Part shown: piece after piece, positions 43,457 to 51,974 of the stretch
Position numbering within the stretch: the first letter of the stretch is position 1
How the letters are laid out: every line of letters starts with the position of its first letter
Assembly (NCBI GenBank): GCA_944322845.1
Contig: CALUQE010000012.1
Coordinates: forward strand, 1 to 56,251
From: Candidatus Gastranaerophilales bacterium
GTDB lineage: Bacteria > Cyanobacteriota > Vampirovibrionia > Gastranaerophilales > Gastranaerophilaceae
Reading direction: 5' to 3'
DNA length: 56,251 bases
Made by a program: the position numbers and the translations under genes
Notes under the pieces: model-generated
What the model was told of the DNA's origin: nothing
The model's database searches: none
The model's input: the letters and a program-made list of their open reading frames with translations, nothing else

Positions 43457-44089
43457 ATGGAGAATAACTTCTCATTATATTCGCCAAATATGCTCAAGAC
43501 ATTTCAGCAATGTCCGAGAAAATTCTATTACAGGTATGTGAAAAATATTTCCATGCCTGTAAATGATTCTGTATTTGAGTTTGGTAAAAATATCCATGCT
43601 CTGGCTTCTTATTATTTGAGAAAAGAAAATATCGACAAAATGGAACTTTCTTTGAGTGAACGGGAAGCAGCTGTTTGGAAGTATTTAAAGAGTATCAAAT
43701 ATTTTTCTTATGAAGTTATTGAGACGGAATACAATCTTGCAGTAAAACTGGAGGATGTTTTTTTCGGCGGAAGAATTGATGCTCTGGTGAAGGAGGGTGA
43801 CGAATATTATATTCTGGATTATAAAACAGGCTCTATTCCTAAAAATGCTGAGTATGATTTTCAAACGATGATATATATTCTTGCAGTAAAGGAGTTTTTT
43901 AAAACCGAGAAAGTTAACTTTATTTATATAGATTTAAAAAACAAGGATGAGGTAAAAGTTACATATACGCCGGAATTGGGTGAAGAATACAAAAAAGCTC
44001 TCTTAGCTACAGCAGATAAAATAAATAATAATGACTTACCGGATAAAAAGCTCGATTGTACTTGTGAATATTCTTCCGTGTGTTTTTAG
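43457..44089 (+). CDS. PD-(D/E)XK nuclease, RecB/Cas4-like
   Basis: 210 residues. SPNMLKTFQQCPRKFYYRYV at the N-terminus, GGRIDAL and LDYKTG (the D-x-K core with the earlier Asp), and a Q-x3-Y helix (QTMIYILAV) define the RecB-like exonuclease fold. A lone Cys near the N-terminus (CPRKFYYRY) and three in the last residues (CTCEYSSVC) match the four-cysteine iron-sulfur arrangement of Cas4/AddB-type nucleases. No CRISPR array or cas gene is nearby, so a repair role is more likely. Confidence 0.85.
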   Translation: MENNFSLYSPNMLKTFQQCPRKFYYRYVKNISMPVNDSVFEFGKNIHALASYYLRKENIDKMELSLSEREAAVWKYLKSIKYFSYEVIETEYNLAVKLEDVFFGGRIDALVKEGDEYYILDYKTGSIPKNAEYDFQTMIYILAVKEFFKTEKVNFIYIDLKNKDEVKVTYTPELGEEYKKALLATADKINNNDLPDKKLDCTCEYSSVCF

Positions 44090-44106
44090 CGTGATATAAT
44101 CATTTT

Positions 44107-44871
44107 ATGAAAGATTATTTGATAGATACACATGCCCATATTGATATGCTTGAGCTTCCTGTAGAAGATGTTATGAAGCAAATGAAGGACTATGGCGTCA
44201 AAAAAGCTATTATTCCATCTGTAGAAGCGGATTTAATGGATAAGGTTATATCGGTTGCGCAGGCGGATGAAAATTTGTGGGCTATGGTCGGGATTTATCC
44301 TTCAGAAGCTAAAACTTACACAGAAGAGGCTGAAAATCATATTATTGAACTGGCAAAAAATACAAAAGTTGTTGCCTTGGGTGAAATAGGGCTTGATTAT
44401 TACTGGGACAAATCTTTTGCTGATTTACAAAAAGAAGTTTTTGCAAAACAAATCCGGCTTGCAAATAAATTAAACTTGCCAATTGTAGTGCATGACAGGG
44501 ATGCCCATAAGGATACGTTTGATGTACTTATAGAAAATAATAAATCTTCTGATGTATTATTTCATTGCTTTTCGGGTAGTGTAGAATTTATGCGTGAATG
44601 CGTAAAACAGGGCTGGTATATTGCGCTTGGCGGGGTTGTGACATTTAAAAATGCCGTAAAAATGAAAGATGTTGCGCGTGAAGTACCGCTGGAAAAACTT
44701 GTATTGGAAACGGATTCACCATATTTGACTCCGGTACCTTTCAGAGGGAAAACAAACTCTCCTGCTTACGTTAAATATGTGGCGGAAGAAATTGCAAATA
44801 TAAGACAAATGCCTGTTGAGGAATTAATTGATATCACAACAGAGAATGCAGAAAGGTTTTTTAAGATTTGA
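44107..44871 (+). CDS. tatD: TatD-family metal-dependent deoxyribonuclease
   Basis: 254 residues. DTHAHID (7-13), GEIGLDYYW, VVHDRDAH, FHCFSGS and LETDSPYLTP are the metal-binding and active-site segments of the TatD amidohydrolase-fold family. It probably acts in DNA repair or turnover. It has no Shine-Dalgarno; an extended -10, TGATATAAT (44092-44100), ends 6 nt before the ATG, so a leaderless transcript beginning here is likely. It overlaps tlyA by 4 nt (TTGA). Confidence 0.93.
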   Translation: MKDYLIDTHAHIDMLELPVEDVMKQMKDYGVKKAIIPSVEADLMDKVISVAQADENLWAMVGIYPSEAKTYTEEAENHIIELAKNTKVVALGEIGLDYYWDKSFADLQKEVFAKQIRLANKLNLPIVVHDRDAHKDTFDVLIENNKSSDVLFHCFSGSVEFMRECVKQGWYIALGGVVTFKNAVKMKDVAREVPLEKLVLETDSPYLTPVPFRGKTNSPAYVKYVAEEIANIRQMPVEELIDITTENAERFFKI

Positions 44872-45677
44872 AAAAAGAACGTTTAGACAAACATCTTGTT
44901 GATTTAGGCTATTTTGAAAATAAAAGTAAAGCTGCTGCTGCAATTCTTGCCGGTAATGTTATGATAGGAACGGAAGTCGTTACAAAGGCAGGTTTTCAGA
45001 TAAATCCTGAAAAAGAGTATGATTTTAAAGTAAAATCAATGCCTTTTGTCTCACGGGGTGGCTTTAAGCTTAAAAAAGCTTTAGAAACTTTTGATATTAC
45101 TGTACAAAATAGAATTTGTTTTGATGCGGGCGCTTCAACCGGCGGGTTTACTGATTGCCTGTTGCAGAACGGGGCTAAATTCGTTTATGCGGTTGATGTC
45201 GGTTACGGACAGCTTGATTGGAAAATCAGAAGTTCTAATCAGGTAAAGCCGATTGAAAAAACGAATCTGAAAAATTGTTCTTTCAATGATATTTATTCTG
45301 ATAATGAACCTGTTGCGGATTTGCTTGTTTCGGACTTGTCCTTTATATCGCTCGAAAAGGTGCTGCCGAATTTAAAAACGCTTATGAAACCGGAGTTTCA
45401 TGAAATGATTTGTCTTATAAAACCCCAGTTTGAAGCAGGAAAGGAACTTGTTGAAAAGGGTGGGGTTGTAAAAGATAAAAATACGCATAAGAAAGTTATT
45501 GAAAATGTGCTAAACTGCATTCATTCACTTCAATATTATATAAAAGGGCTGACATATTCATCAATAAAAGGACCTGCGGGAAATATTGAATACCTTGTAT
45601 GGTTTTCAACAGATGGCGAAGCTATTGAAGTCGACATAAGTTCTGTAGTAGAAGAGGCGCATGAAATTTTAGATTAA
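44868..45677 (+). CDS. tlyA: TlyA-family rRNA 2'-O-methyltransferase
   Basis: 269 residues starting at TTG 44868, which overlaps the tatD stop. An N-terminal S4 RNA-binding domain (ERLDKHLVDLGYFENKSKA) leads to a Rossmann methyltransferase: FVSRGGFKLKKAL, DAGASTGGFTDCLL and DLSFISL. Members methylate 16S and/or 23S rRNA cytidines. Terminated by the bidirectional hairpin at 45676-45707. Confidence 0.93.
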   Translation: MKKERLDKHLVDLGYFENKSKAAAAILAGNVMIGTEVVTKAGFQINPEKEYDFKVKSMPFVSRGGFKLKKALETFDITVQNRICFDAGASTGGFTDCLLQNGAKFVYAVDVGYGQLDWKIRSSNQVKPIEKTNLKNCSFNDIYSDNEPVADLLVSDLSFISLEKVLPNLKTLMKPEFHEMICLIKPQFEAGKELVEKGGVVKDKNTHKKVIENVLNCIHSLQYYIKGLTYSSIKGPAGNIEYLVWFSTDGEAIEVDISSVVEEAHEILD

Positions 45678-45707
45678 AAAAGAACCGGCCAAGACCGGTT
45701 CTTTTTT
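45676..45707. terminator. Bidirectional terminator between tlyA and rpmB
   Basis: Stem AGAACCGG (45681-45688) with CCGGTTCT (45695-45702), flanked by A-run and T-run on both sides. It serves tlyA (+) and rpmB (-). Confidence 0.9.
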
Positions 45708-45725
45708 GTTAATTTTAAATAAATC

Positions 45726-45917
45726 TTAAACAGCCTTTTGAACTTTACCTGCTCTTAAGCAAGAAGTACAAACTGTCATTTTCTTAGCTTGACCGTTTAC
45801 ATTAACTCTGATTTCTTGTAAATTAGGTGACTGTCTTTTTACAATTTGTTTATGAGAGAATGTTAATTTAGCAGCTTTTAAAGGTGTTTTACCACATACT
45901 TCACATTTTTTAGACAT
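45726..45917 (-). CDS. rpmB: Ribosomal protein bL28
   Basis: 63 residues. MSKKCEVCGKTPLKA with a CxxC zinc half-site, a basic centre (KRQSPNLQEIRVNVNGQAKKMTV) and a second CxxC (CTSC) near the end. Standard bL28 of the zinc-binding type. AGAAGGA lies upstream of the ATG at 45917. Confidence 0.95.
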   Translation of the reverse strand: MSKKCEVCGKTPLKAAKLTFSHKQIVKRQSPNLQEIRVNVNGQAKKMTVCTSCLRAGKVQKAV

Positions 45918-46045
45918 AATTATATTCCTTCTTTCTACCAGTGTAATTCAAGTTTACATTAAACCTTTTTATTTGACAAGTCTTATTGTAAACATTTTGT
46001 TACCTTTTAACGTGCAAATTTTATATTTACGGGTATTATATAAAT

Positions 46046-46696
46046 ATGAAGGTTATTAATAATAAAGTTACACCGGCTTTTGGGGCAATACCCATTGCCA
46101 GAACGAAGAATAAGTTTAAAGGGCTTACAACAAAAATTGATTTGTATGAACTTACAAAATTTGACAGAAGATTTATTGAAAATTTGGCTGAGAATTCTGA
46201 TTTTAGTACAAATCTTGCAAAAATGGAGGAATTTGACAGGAATAGATGGAAAAAGGTTTTTGATTACACAATTGAATCTGCCCAAAATACTGAAAACCAA
46301 GCTGTTATAGCTTTTTCTGGACATAAACCATGCGGAATTTTATCATTTTTTGATGAAGTAAGTTCGATTTTTCTTGATGCGGTTTGCGCCATTCCCCAAC
46401 ATGGAGGGAAGAGGGTTAATCTTGGCGGAACAACACTCATTTACCAGTTATTCAAATTTGCTGAAAGCTATAAGGTTAAAAATATAACGTTATCAGCAGT
46501 AACAGACGGACCTTTTGATGTAATATCTAAATACAAAAGGCTTGGGTTTAAGGATTTAGGGATGGAAGGTGATTACGTAAAAATGAGCTGCAATCAATAC
46601 AAAATCAAGGAAAAACTAAAGGAACTTTCCTCTGTAATTGAGTATGAGCCTGTTAAAAATCCGGAAAAGGTTAATCTGGAAGATTTAATAGTCTGA
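46046..46696 (+). CDS. GNAT-fold protein with N-terminal AFGA and KFKG motifs
   Basis: 216 residues. TPAFGA (9-14) and NKFKG (22-26) are two copies of the shared short motif. The region 105-180 has a GNAT acyltransferase pattern: substrate strand FLDAVCAIPQHGGKRVNLGGTT, helix IYQLFKFAES and ISKYKRLGFKDLG (family Y-x-x-x-GF). The pyrophosphate loop is unusual (HGGKRVNLGG instead of QxxGxG/A). The acceptor is unknown. No Shine-Dalgarno; TATTAT (46034-46039) ends 6 nt before the ATG, suggesting a leaderless mRNA. GCAA lies 16 nt before it. Confidence 0.75.
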   Translation: MKVINNKVTPAFGAIPIARTKNKFKGLTTKIDLYELTKFDRRFIENLAENSDFSTNLAKMEEFDRNRWKKVFDYTIESAQNTENQAVIAFSGHKPCGILSFFDEVSSIFLDAVCAIPQHGGKRVNLGGTTLIYQLFKFAESYKVKNITLSAVTDGPFDVISKYKRLGFKDLGMEGDYVKMSCNQYKIKEKLKELSSVIEYEPVKNPEKVNLEDLIV

Positions 46697-47212
46697 TTGT
46701 TGATAGTCATCATCATCTTGAAGAGACGAGAGATCCGAAGAATACTTTGTATCAAAATCTTCCGGCAGATATTCATTATCCGGCCAAGCGGTTTCTTCAT
46801 CAAATCTGCAGGCGCTAAGGTTTTCTGCCATTGATAAATCAGAGTTTGCTAAATCTGCGCCTTGAAATACTGCGCCGGCCATGTCTGCATCTGAAAAATT
46901 GCAAAAATCAACTTTCGAATAACTGAAATCAGTTCCGTTTAAGACAGATTCATTAAATGAGCACTCGACAATTTCAGCTCTGGTAAAATCTACTGATGTT
47001 AAATCGCAAGCTTCAAATTTTACTTCGCTAAGGTGACTGTCTGAAAATGTTGAAGAGGTTAAATCAACATTTATAAATTCAGCGCCTTCAATATTGGAGT
47101 TGCTAAAATCTGTTTCGCTCATATCAATACTGTTTTTTGAGCTTTTAATTTCTTTATTAAAAGCTTCTATATCTGTAAGTGCAAGATCTACTAATTCTTC
47201 TTTTGATAACAT
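46685..47212 (-). CDS. Pentapeptide-repeat protein
   Basis: 175 residues. Residues about 30-135 contain roughly 20 tandem A(D/N)LxX-like pentapeptides (for example ADMAG, AVFQG, ADLAN, SDLSM), which form a right-handed quadrilateral beta-helix. An acidic Asp/Ser-rich tail follows (ends DDDDYQQSDY). Cytoplasmic, no signal peptide; the role is unknown and may be protein binding. Pentapeptide proteins are very common in cyanobacteria. AGGAG lies 7 nt before the ATG. The 3' end overlaps the GNAT gene by 12 nt. Confidence 0.9.
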   Translation of the reverse strand: MLSKEELVDLALTDIEAFNKEIKSSKNSIDMSETDFSNSNIEGAEFINVDLTSSTFSDSHLSEVKFEACDLTSVDFTRAEIVECSFNESVLNGTDFSYSKVDFCNFSDADMAGAVFQGADLANSDLSMAENLSACRFDEETAWPDNEYLPEDFDTKYSSDLSSLQDDDDYQQSDY

Positions 47213-47227
47213 TAACTAACTCCTATA

Positions 47228-47854
47228 TTAGCTGACTAAATTAATCTGCATTGCAAGCAGCACGGCCTGCGTTCTGTTTGCTACTTTTAACTTTTTGAAA
47301 ATACTGTTTAAATGAGTTTTAACCGTAACATCTCTTACGCATAATTTATCTGCAATCTGCTGATTGCTGGCTCCTTTTGCAAGCAGCTCAAGTACTTCTT
47401 TTTCTTTTGGCGTAAGCAAATCTATATTGACATCTTTGTTTAATGTAATTGAACTTGATTTTTGCGCTGATTCATTCTGCCATCTGCATCTTCTCAGAAC
47501 AGCTTCTATTCTTGCAAGAAGATTCGGCAGAATAAAAGGTTTTACGATATAATCATCTGCTCCGATTTTAAGGCCGGATACAATTTTTTGGTCTTCGCTT
47601 ACTGCTGTAATCATAATAATCGGGATATATTTTATTTTTTTATTGCTTCTGATAGCTTTTAAAGTATCCCAGCCGTCCATATTAGGCATCATTACATCTA
47701 AAAGGATTATATCAAAACTCTGGTCTTTATCCAGAATCTTCAATGCTTCAAGCCCGTCCTTAGCCACAGTTACGTTATAACCGTACATCGGAAGTGCATC
47801 GGCTAAAAATTTCGGGTTATCATCTACGACAAGTATTGAAGCTATTCCGTCCAT
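47228..47854 (-). CDS. Response regulator, receiver + LuxR HTH (1)
   Basis: 208 residues. A receiver domain with acidic pocket VVDDN, phosphoacceptor Asp in ILLDVMMP and KPF, then a LuxR/NarL HTH (LTPKEKEVLELLAKGASNQQI, VRDVTVKTHLNSIFKKL). Activated by phosphorylation, it binds promoter DNA as a dimer. Last gene of the HD-GYP/TPR/RR/RR cluster, 4 nt after the previous gene. No histidine kinase is in the window. Confidence 0.92.
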   Translation of the reverse strand: MDGIASILVVDDNPKFLADALPMYGYNVTVAKDGLEALKILDKDQSFDIILLDVMMPNMDGWDTLKAIRSNKKIKYIPIIMITAVSEDQKIVSGLKIGADDYIVKPFILPNLLARIEAVLRRCRWQNESAQKSSSITLNKDVNIDLLTPKEKEVLELLAKGASNQQIADKLCVRDVTVKTHLNSIFKKLKVANRTQAVLLAMQINLVS

Positions 47855-47858
47855 ATTA

Positions 47859-48506
47859 TTAAACCAATCTTTCTTTTAATGCTTTTAGTGCTGCTTGTAG
47901 TCTATCATCTACTTCAAGTTTTTGCAATATGCTTGCAACATGAGCTTTCGTTGTATTAATGCTTACAAAAAGCTCTTTTGCTATTTCTATATTGCTGTAA
48001 CCCTCTGTAATAAGTTTTAAAATCTGAGTTTCACGTGATGTTAAACCGTAATTTTTCTCCGGCTTAATCTGAGCTGTTTCTTGAGATTTTGTTGCCGCCT
48101 CCAGCACTATGTGTGATATTGAAGGATCAAACCAGGCCGCACCGTCTAATACAGACTGTACAACCTGAGTAAGACGTTTGGTGTTTATTTCTTTGGAACA
48201 ATAAGCATTCGCGCCGGCCTTCAGACTGTTTAAGACTTCCTGTTCATCATTGTGTGAAGTTAAGACAACAATTTTGATATCTTTGTTCATGTCTTTTATC
48301 TTTTTTGTGGCTTCTATACCGTTCATTCCCGGAAGTCCCAAATCCATGATAATTAAATTAATATCCTTCTGTTCGGCTATTTCAATACCTTTTTCTGCCG
48401 ATTCAGCTTCGTAAATGTTTTCTACATAATCACAAGACTCAAAAGCTGTTTTAAGTCCAAATCTTGTTAATTCATGATCTTCAATAATTAAAATACTATT
48501 CTTCAT
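47859..48506 (-). CDS. Response regulator, receiver + LuxR HTH (2)
   Basis: 215 residues from ATG 48506; the frame extends two codons to a GTG. Receiver: IIEDHE, LIIMDLGLPG (phospho-Asp), TSHNDEQ and KEINTKRL. LuxR HTH: LTSRETQILKLITEGYSNIEI, VSINTTKAHVASILQKL. More typically NarL-like than its neighbour. It overlaps the TPR gene by 11 nt, so the cluster is co-transcribed and translationally coupled. Confidence 0.92.
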   Translation of the reverse strand: MKNSILIIEDHELTRFGLKTAFESCDYVENIYEAESAEKGIEIAEQKDINLIIMDLGLPGMNGIEATKKIKDMNKDIKIVVLTSHNDEQEVLNSLKAGANAYCSKEINTKRLTQVVQSVLDGAAWFDPSISHIVLEAATKSQETAQIKPEKNYGLTSRETQILKLITEGYSNIEIAKELFVSINTTKAHVASILQKLEVDDRLQAALKALKERLV

Positions 48507-50013
48507 ACACACTATGCCCCGGATTTACGTCTGCCGCATAATCAGAATTTAACCTTGAGCATCTGATTAAAGACTGATTTGCAAGTTCTATGTCCCCTTT
48601 TGCTCTGAGTACAAGACTCAGGTAGTAATAATATTTAAAGTTATTTGCGTCAATGTAATACGAGTTGTTTAAATATGTTGCTGCCATATTAAAATTGTTG
48701 TCTCTAATGGCTAAGTTTGCCAATCCCAGCCATATATCATTATTAGAAATATCAATTGATGCAACTTTAGGCAGATAGTAATCTGCTTTTTGCGGGAACA
48801 CCTGCAGAGATTCTACCAGGAGTTCTTCATTTGCACTATGTTTTTTTAGTAGTTTTTCATACATTTTTTGTGATTTCTTGTCTTTTTCAAGAGCAAGATA
48901 AGTTTTGGCGACACCGACATCAGGTTCAGCATCTTTAGTCAACTTTTGAGCTTTTTTATAATATTTTAAAGCATCTTCGTACTTTCTGTTATCATAGCTT
49001 ATATCAGCCATAGTAATTGCTGCAAGATAATTGTTTTTATCTTCTCTGTATGCGCGGGACGCAAACTCATGAGCTTTTAGCGGCTCGTCATTTTCATAAT
49101 AGATTTTTCCTAATAAAGAATAAATCATAGGACTGTATTGTTTTGCCTGCAAAACAGCGGATTGAAGAACTTTTGTTGCTAAAAGACTTTTTTCCTGCAG
49201 GTGATAATAATAAGCAAGGTGATAGTCCTTTAACGGCTCATCTTTTGCCGTTTTATACAGAATATACTCTTCTACGGCTCTTACTTTATTTTGGAAATCA
49301 ATGGTTGCAAACTGTGTCTTTTTTATTTTGTCAAGAACTTTTAATGCTTGTTTTGGCTTATTTAGATCCGCCAAAACTTTTGCCTTTAGTGTCAGATAAT
49401 TTACATTGGTATCATTTTCGACAATTGCATTATTAATGTATTTTAATGCCTGCTGCAAATTATTTGATTTGTAATATCCGAGTGAAATCAAATAATTTTT
49501 ATAATCGCTTTCGGAAGCTTGATTGCTGTTTAAAAGCTCGGATGTTGTTTCAATTGCCATATTGTTATACATTATGTTTGAATAGGCATCAGCAAGGTAA
49601 ATTATGTCTTTGGAATTAACCAGAGCTGATGGATAATAATATTTTCTTATGTCTTGTACGTAAGATGACGTAAATACATTGGAATCGAGTTTGTTAATTA
49701 AGTTATCTGACAGGTCAAAGAATCCGTACTCTGCCATTTTCATTGCGTATACAAGAAAAACATAGTCATCATGCGTTGCTCTTTGTATAAGGTCATTGAA
49801 ATCATCGTAAGACGCTTTTATATTATTTTGTGCAAATCTGTTTTCCGCAGAGGCGTATTTTGATTTAACAAAATTGTCCTTAATTACCATATCCATATTG
49901 GCAACGTTAGTTTCAGCTTTAACTTTAAGCTGCTTAACTTCTTCAGCACTGCATATTGAAACTGAAGCCAATATTAATGTGGATATTAGTAATGTATTGA
50001 ACGTTTTACTCAT
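48496..50013 (-). CDS. Exported TPR-repeat protein
   Basis: 505 residues. Signal peptide MSKTFNTLLISTLILASVSIC (A-x-A-like site near SAEE), then about ten helix-turn-helix TPR-like units, several with the W/L-G-Y-A-F-A-P pattern (for example LAAITMADISYDNRKYEDAL, IWLGLANLAIRDNNF). Probably a periplasmic or surface scaffold. Its place between an HD-GYP gene and two response regulators suggests a link to signalling or to export of a product the cluster controls; that is inference. Confidence 0.85.
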   Translation of the reverse strand: MSKTFNTLLISTLILASVSICSAEEVKQLKVKAETNVANMDMVIKDNFVKSKYASAENRFAQNNIKASYDDFNDLIQRATHDDYVFLVYAMKMAEYGFFDLSDNLINKLDSNVFTSSYVQDIRKYYYPSALVNSKDIIYLADAYSNIMYNNMAIETTSELLNSNQASESDYKNYLISLGYYKSNNLQQALKYINNAIVENDTNVNYLTLKAKVLADLNKPKQALKVLDKIKKTQFATIDFQNKVRAVEEYILYKTAKDEPLKDYHLAYYYHLQEKSLLATKVLQSAVLQAKQYSPMIYSLLGKIYYENDEPLKAHEFASRAYREDKNNYLAAITMADISYDNRKYEDALKYYKKAQKLTKDAEPDVGVAKTYLALEKDKKSQKMYEKLLKKHSANEELLVESLQVFPQKADYYLPKVASIDISNNDIWLGLANLAIRDNNFNMAATYLNNSYYIDANNFKYYYYLSLVLRAKGDIELANQSLIRCSRLNSDYAADVNPGHSVYEE

Positions 50014-51676
50014 GCTCTAAATCTACACCTACATAATATTTGTTAAACACTTGTAATAACTTGTTACTACAATTATTTACTATTGAGTAATATAAATCAA
50101 GTAGGTTATATTTTTCCAGTGTAATTAAATCTTCCGGATCAATTGTCATGTGGTTTTCCGTAATAAATACACCTACAATTTTATTAAGCTTAATTGCTAA
50201 AAACTTATCGACCACTTTCGGGTCAAAATGAGTTCCCGCACCACTTTTAATAATGTCAATAACTTTTTCAATCGGCATTTTGTCTCTGTAGTGTCTTTTG
50301 GATGTTATTGCATCGAAAACGTCAGATACAGCTAATATTCTTCCGCCAAAAGGTATTTCTTCGCCTTTTAAATGTCTGTAATAACCTGTTCCGTCGTACT
50401 TTTCGTGATGAGAGCAGGCAATTTCGGTTATTTCCTGAAAATCTTTTGACATGTGGATTTTTTCCAGAATATGGTGGGTTATCTCCACGTGTTGCTGAAT
50501 ATGTTTATATTCTTCCGGTGTCAGCTTGCCTTCTTTCTGTAAAACTGAATCTTTAATACCGATTTTCCCGATGTCGTGCAATGCAGCGGCTTTTTCAAGG
50601 ATATAAATATCTTTCTTTACCATGCCAAATTCCTGAGCAATCAAAGAAGAATACATTTTTACTCTGGAAGAATGACCGGAAGTAATCTTATCTCTTGCAT
50701 CAATAGAGGTTGCTAATGTTTCAATGAAACTGTCAAGAACGACTTTTTGTTCCTCAAGGAGTTTTCTTTGCTTTTCAAACAATTGAGCATTCTCTAAGGA
50801 GATGCCGGCGCTGGATGCAATAGCAACAAGCAAGTCTTCATCGTCCGGTGTGAAATACTCGTCAAATTTGTTTAAAACTTGAAATACACCGATTATTTCC
50901 TGATTAAAATTTTTAATCGGCATACATAAGATTGTCTTAGTTCTGTAACCGGTTTTTTTGTCTACATCAGGATTAAAACGTTTATCTTTATATGCATCTT
51001 TAATATTTATTGTTTCGCCTGTATGAAGTACATGTCCTGCAAGACCTTTATCTGCAGGAATTCGCAGCTCCTTTGTGTCTAAACCGGTTGCAACCTTAGA
51101 ATAGAGCTCATTATGTTCTTTATCATACATGTAAACAGTGCATCGGTCAGCGTTTAAAGCGGTTTTTGTTTCTTCCGCGATTTTTTTGATTAATAAATCA
51201 ATGTTTTTTTCTGCGGCAACTGCCTGACCGATGTTTACGAGCGCAATCAGCGGGTCTTTGCTCTGGTTGTGATTACTGTTATAATGCGTTATCGGCGGAC
51301 ACTTTAAAATCGCATTCAACCTCTCAAAAAAGTCCGTTTTCTGGTTTTTGATTGAAAGTTTTCGCGCCTGATTGTAGTTAATTGCATATAATGTAGTATT
51401 TTTCTCCGTAAAATTAATATATCCGAGAATCATTTCATGCAAAATATGCGTAATCGGATCTTTTGTCTGCTCAACAAGAAAAGCAGCATCATTCATAAAC
51501 TGATAGAATTTTGTATTATCTTGCTTTAAAAATGCAGCTAATGCAAGCATACTAAAACATATAGCAGTATCGTCTTTGTATATATCTTTGTGTTTTTCTA
51601 TGCTGTTTTTTACTTCTTCATACCCGCCGTTGAGTATTTCTGAAACTGACTCATAAATGAAATTTTCTAAAGTCAT
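50006..51676 (-). CDS. GAF-HD-GYP signalling protein (GYY variant)
   Basis: 556 residues from ATG 51676 (GAGAGGG upstream; an upstream in-frame extension to 51781 is unsupported). An N-terminal helical region (1-135) is followed by a GAF domain (about 148-300: ADRCTVYMYD, GLAGHVLHTGE, GVFQVLNK) and an HD-GYP domain (about 315-500) with HDIGKIG (367-373), HHEKYDGTGYY (423-433) and the SDVFDAITSKR segment. These domains hydrolyse cyclic di-GMP. The signature Pro is Tyr (GYY), but the HD pair and the DG residues are intact, so activity is plausible. First gene of the four-gene signalling cluster. Confidence 0.9.
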   Translation of the reverse strand: MTLENFIYESVSEILNGGYEEVKNSIEKHKDIYKDDTAICFSMLALAAFLKQDNTKFYQFMNDAAFLVEQTKDPITHILHEMILGYINFTEKNTTLYAINYNQARKLSIKNQKTDFFERLNAILKCPPITHYNSNHNQSKDPLIALVNIGQAVAAEKNIDLLIKKIAEETKTALNADRCTVYMYDKEHNELYSKVATGLDTKELRIPADKGLAGHVLHTGETINIKDAYKDKRFNPDVDKKTGYRTKTILCMPIKNFNQEIIGVFQVLNKFDEYFTPDDEDLLVAIASSAGISLENAQLFEKQRKLLEEQKVVLDSFIETLATSIDARDKITSGHSSRVKMYSSLIAQEFGMVKKDIYILEKAAALHDIGKIGIKDSVLQKEGKLTPEEYKHIQQHVEITHHILEKIHMSKDFQEITEIACSHHEKYDGTGYYRHLKGEEIPFGGRILAVSDVFDAITSKRHYRDKMPIEKVIDIIKSGAGTHFDPKVVDKFLAIKLNKIVGVFITENHMTIDPEDLITLEKYNLLDLYYSIVNNCSNKLLQVFNKYYVGVDLEHE

Positions 51677-51974
51677 TTCACCCTCTCTTATTATGTAATA
51701 TAATATAATAAAATTGGTTTTTTGGCAAAGGGAGGGGTAAATATATTTGGTTGGTCGGTCTAGCTTTCTCGCACTTTGCAAGTGGGGGGATATATTGAAG
51801 TATAATTGGGACCTCCCGAAGGGGTGTTGTTCTATGAATGTTTTGCCTGAAAATTTTTACCCCCCTGAAGTGTTGATGAGGGGTAAATGTATCTGGCGGG
51901 TAGTGAGACTTTAAGATAATTTTCAAGTGTAACATTTTTGTGTATAATATAAAAGTGTTTAAAGAAGGGGAAAT

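Noticed and set aside
43457..44089. Cas4 as part of a CRISPR system
   Set aside because: The fold and cysteines fit, but no repeat array or other cas gene is in the window; a general RecB-like nuclease is the safer call.
51678..51935. 85-codon minus-strand frame in the intergenic region before the GT2 gene
   Set aside because: No binding site, low-complexity Pro/His-rich product, overlaps the HD-GYP upstream region and the AGGGGTAAAT repeats; no homology suspected.
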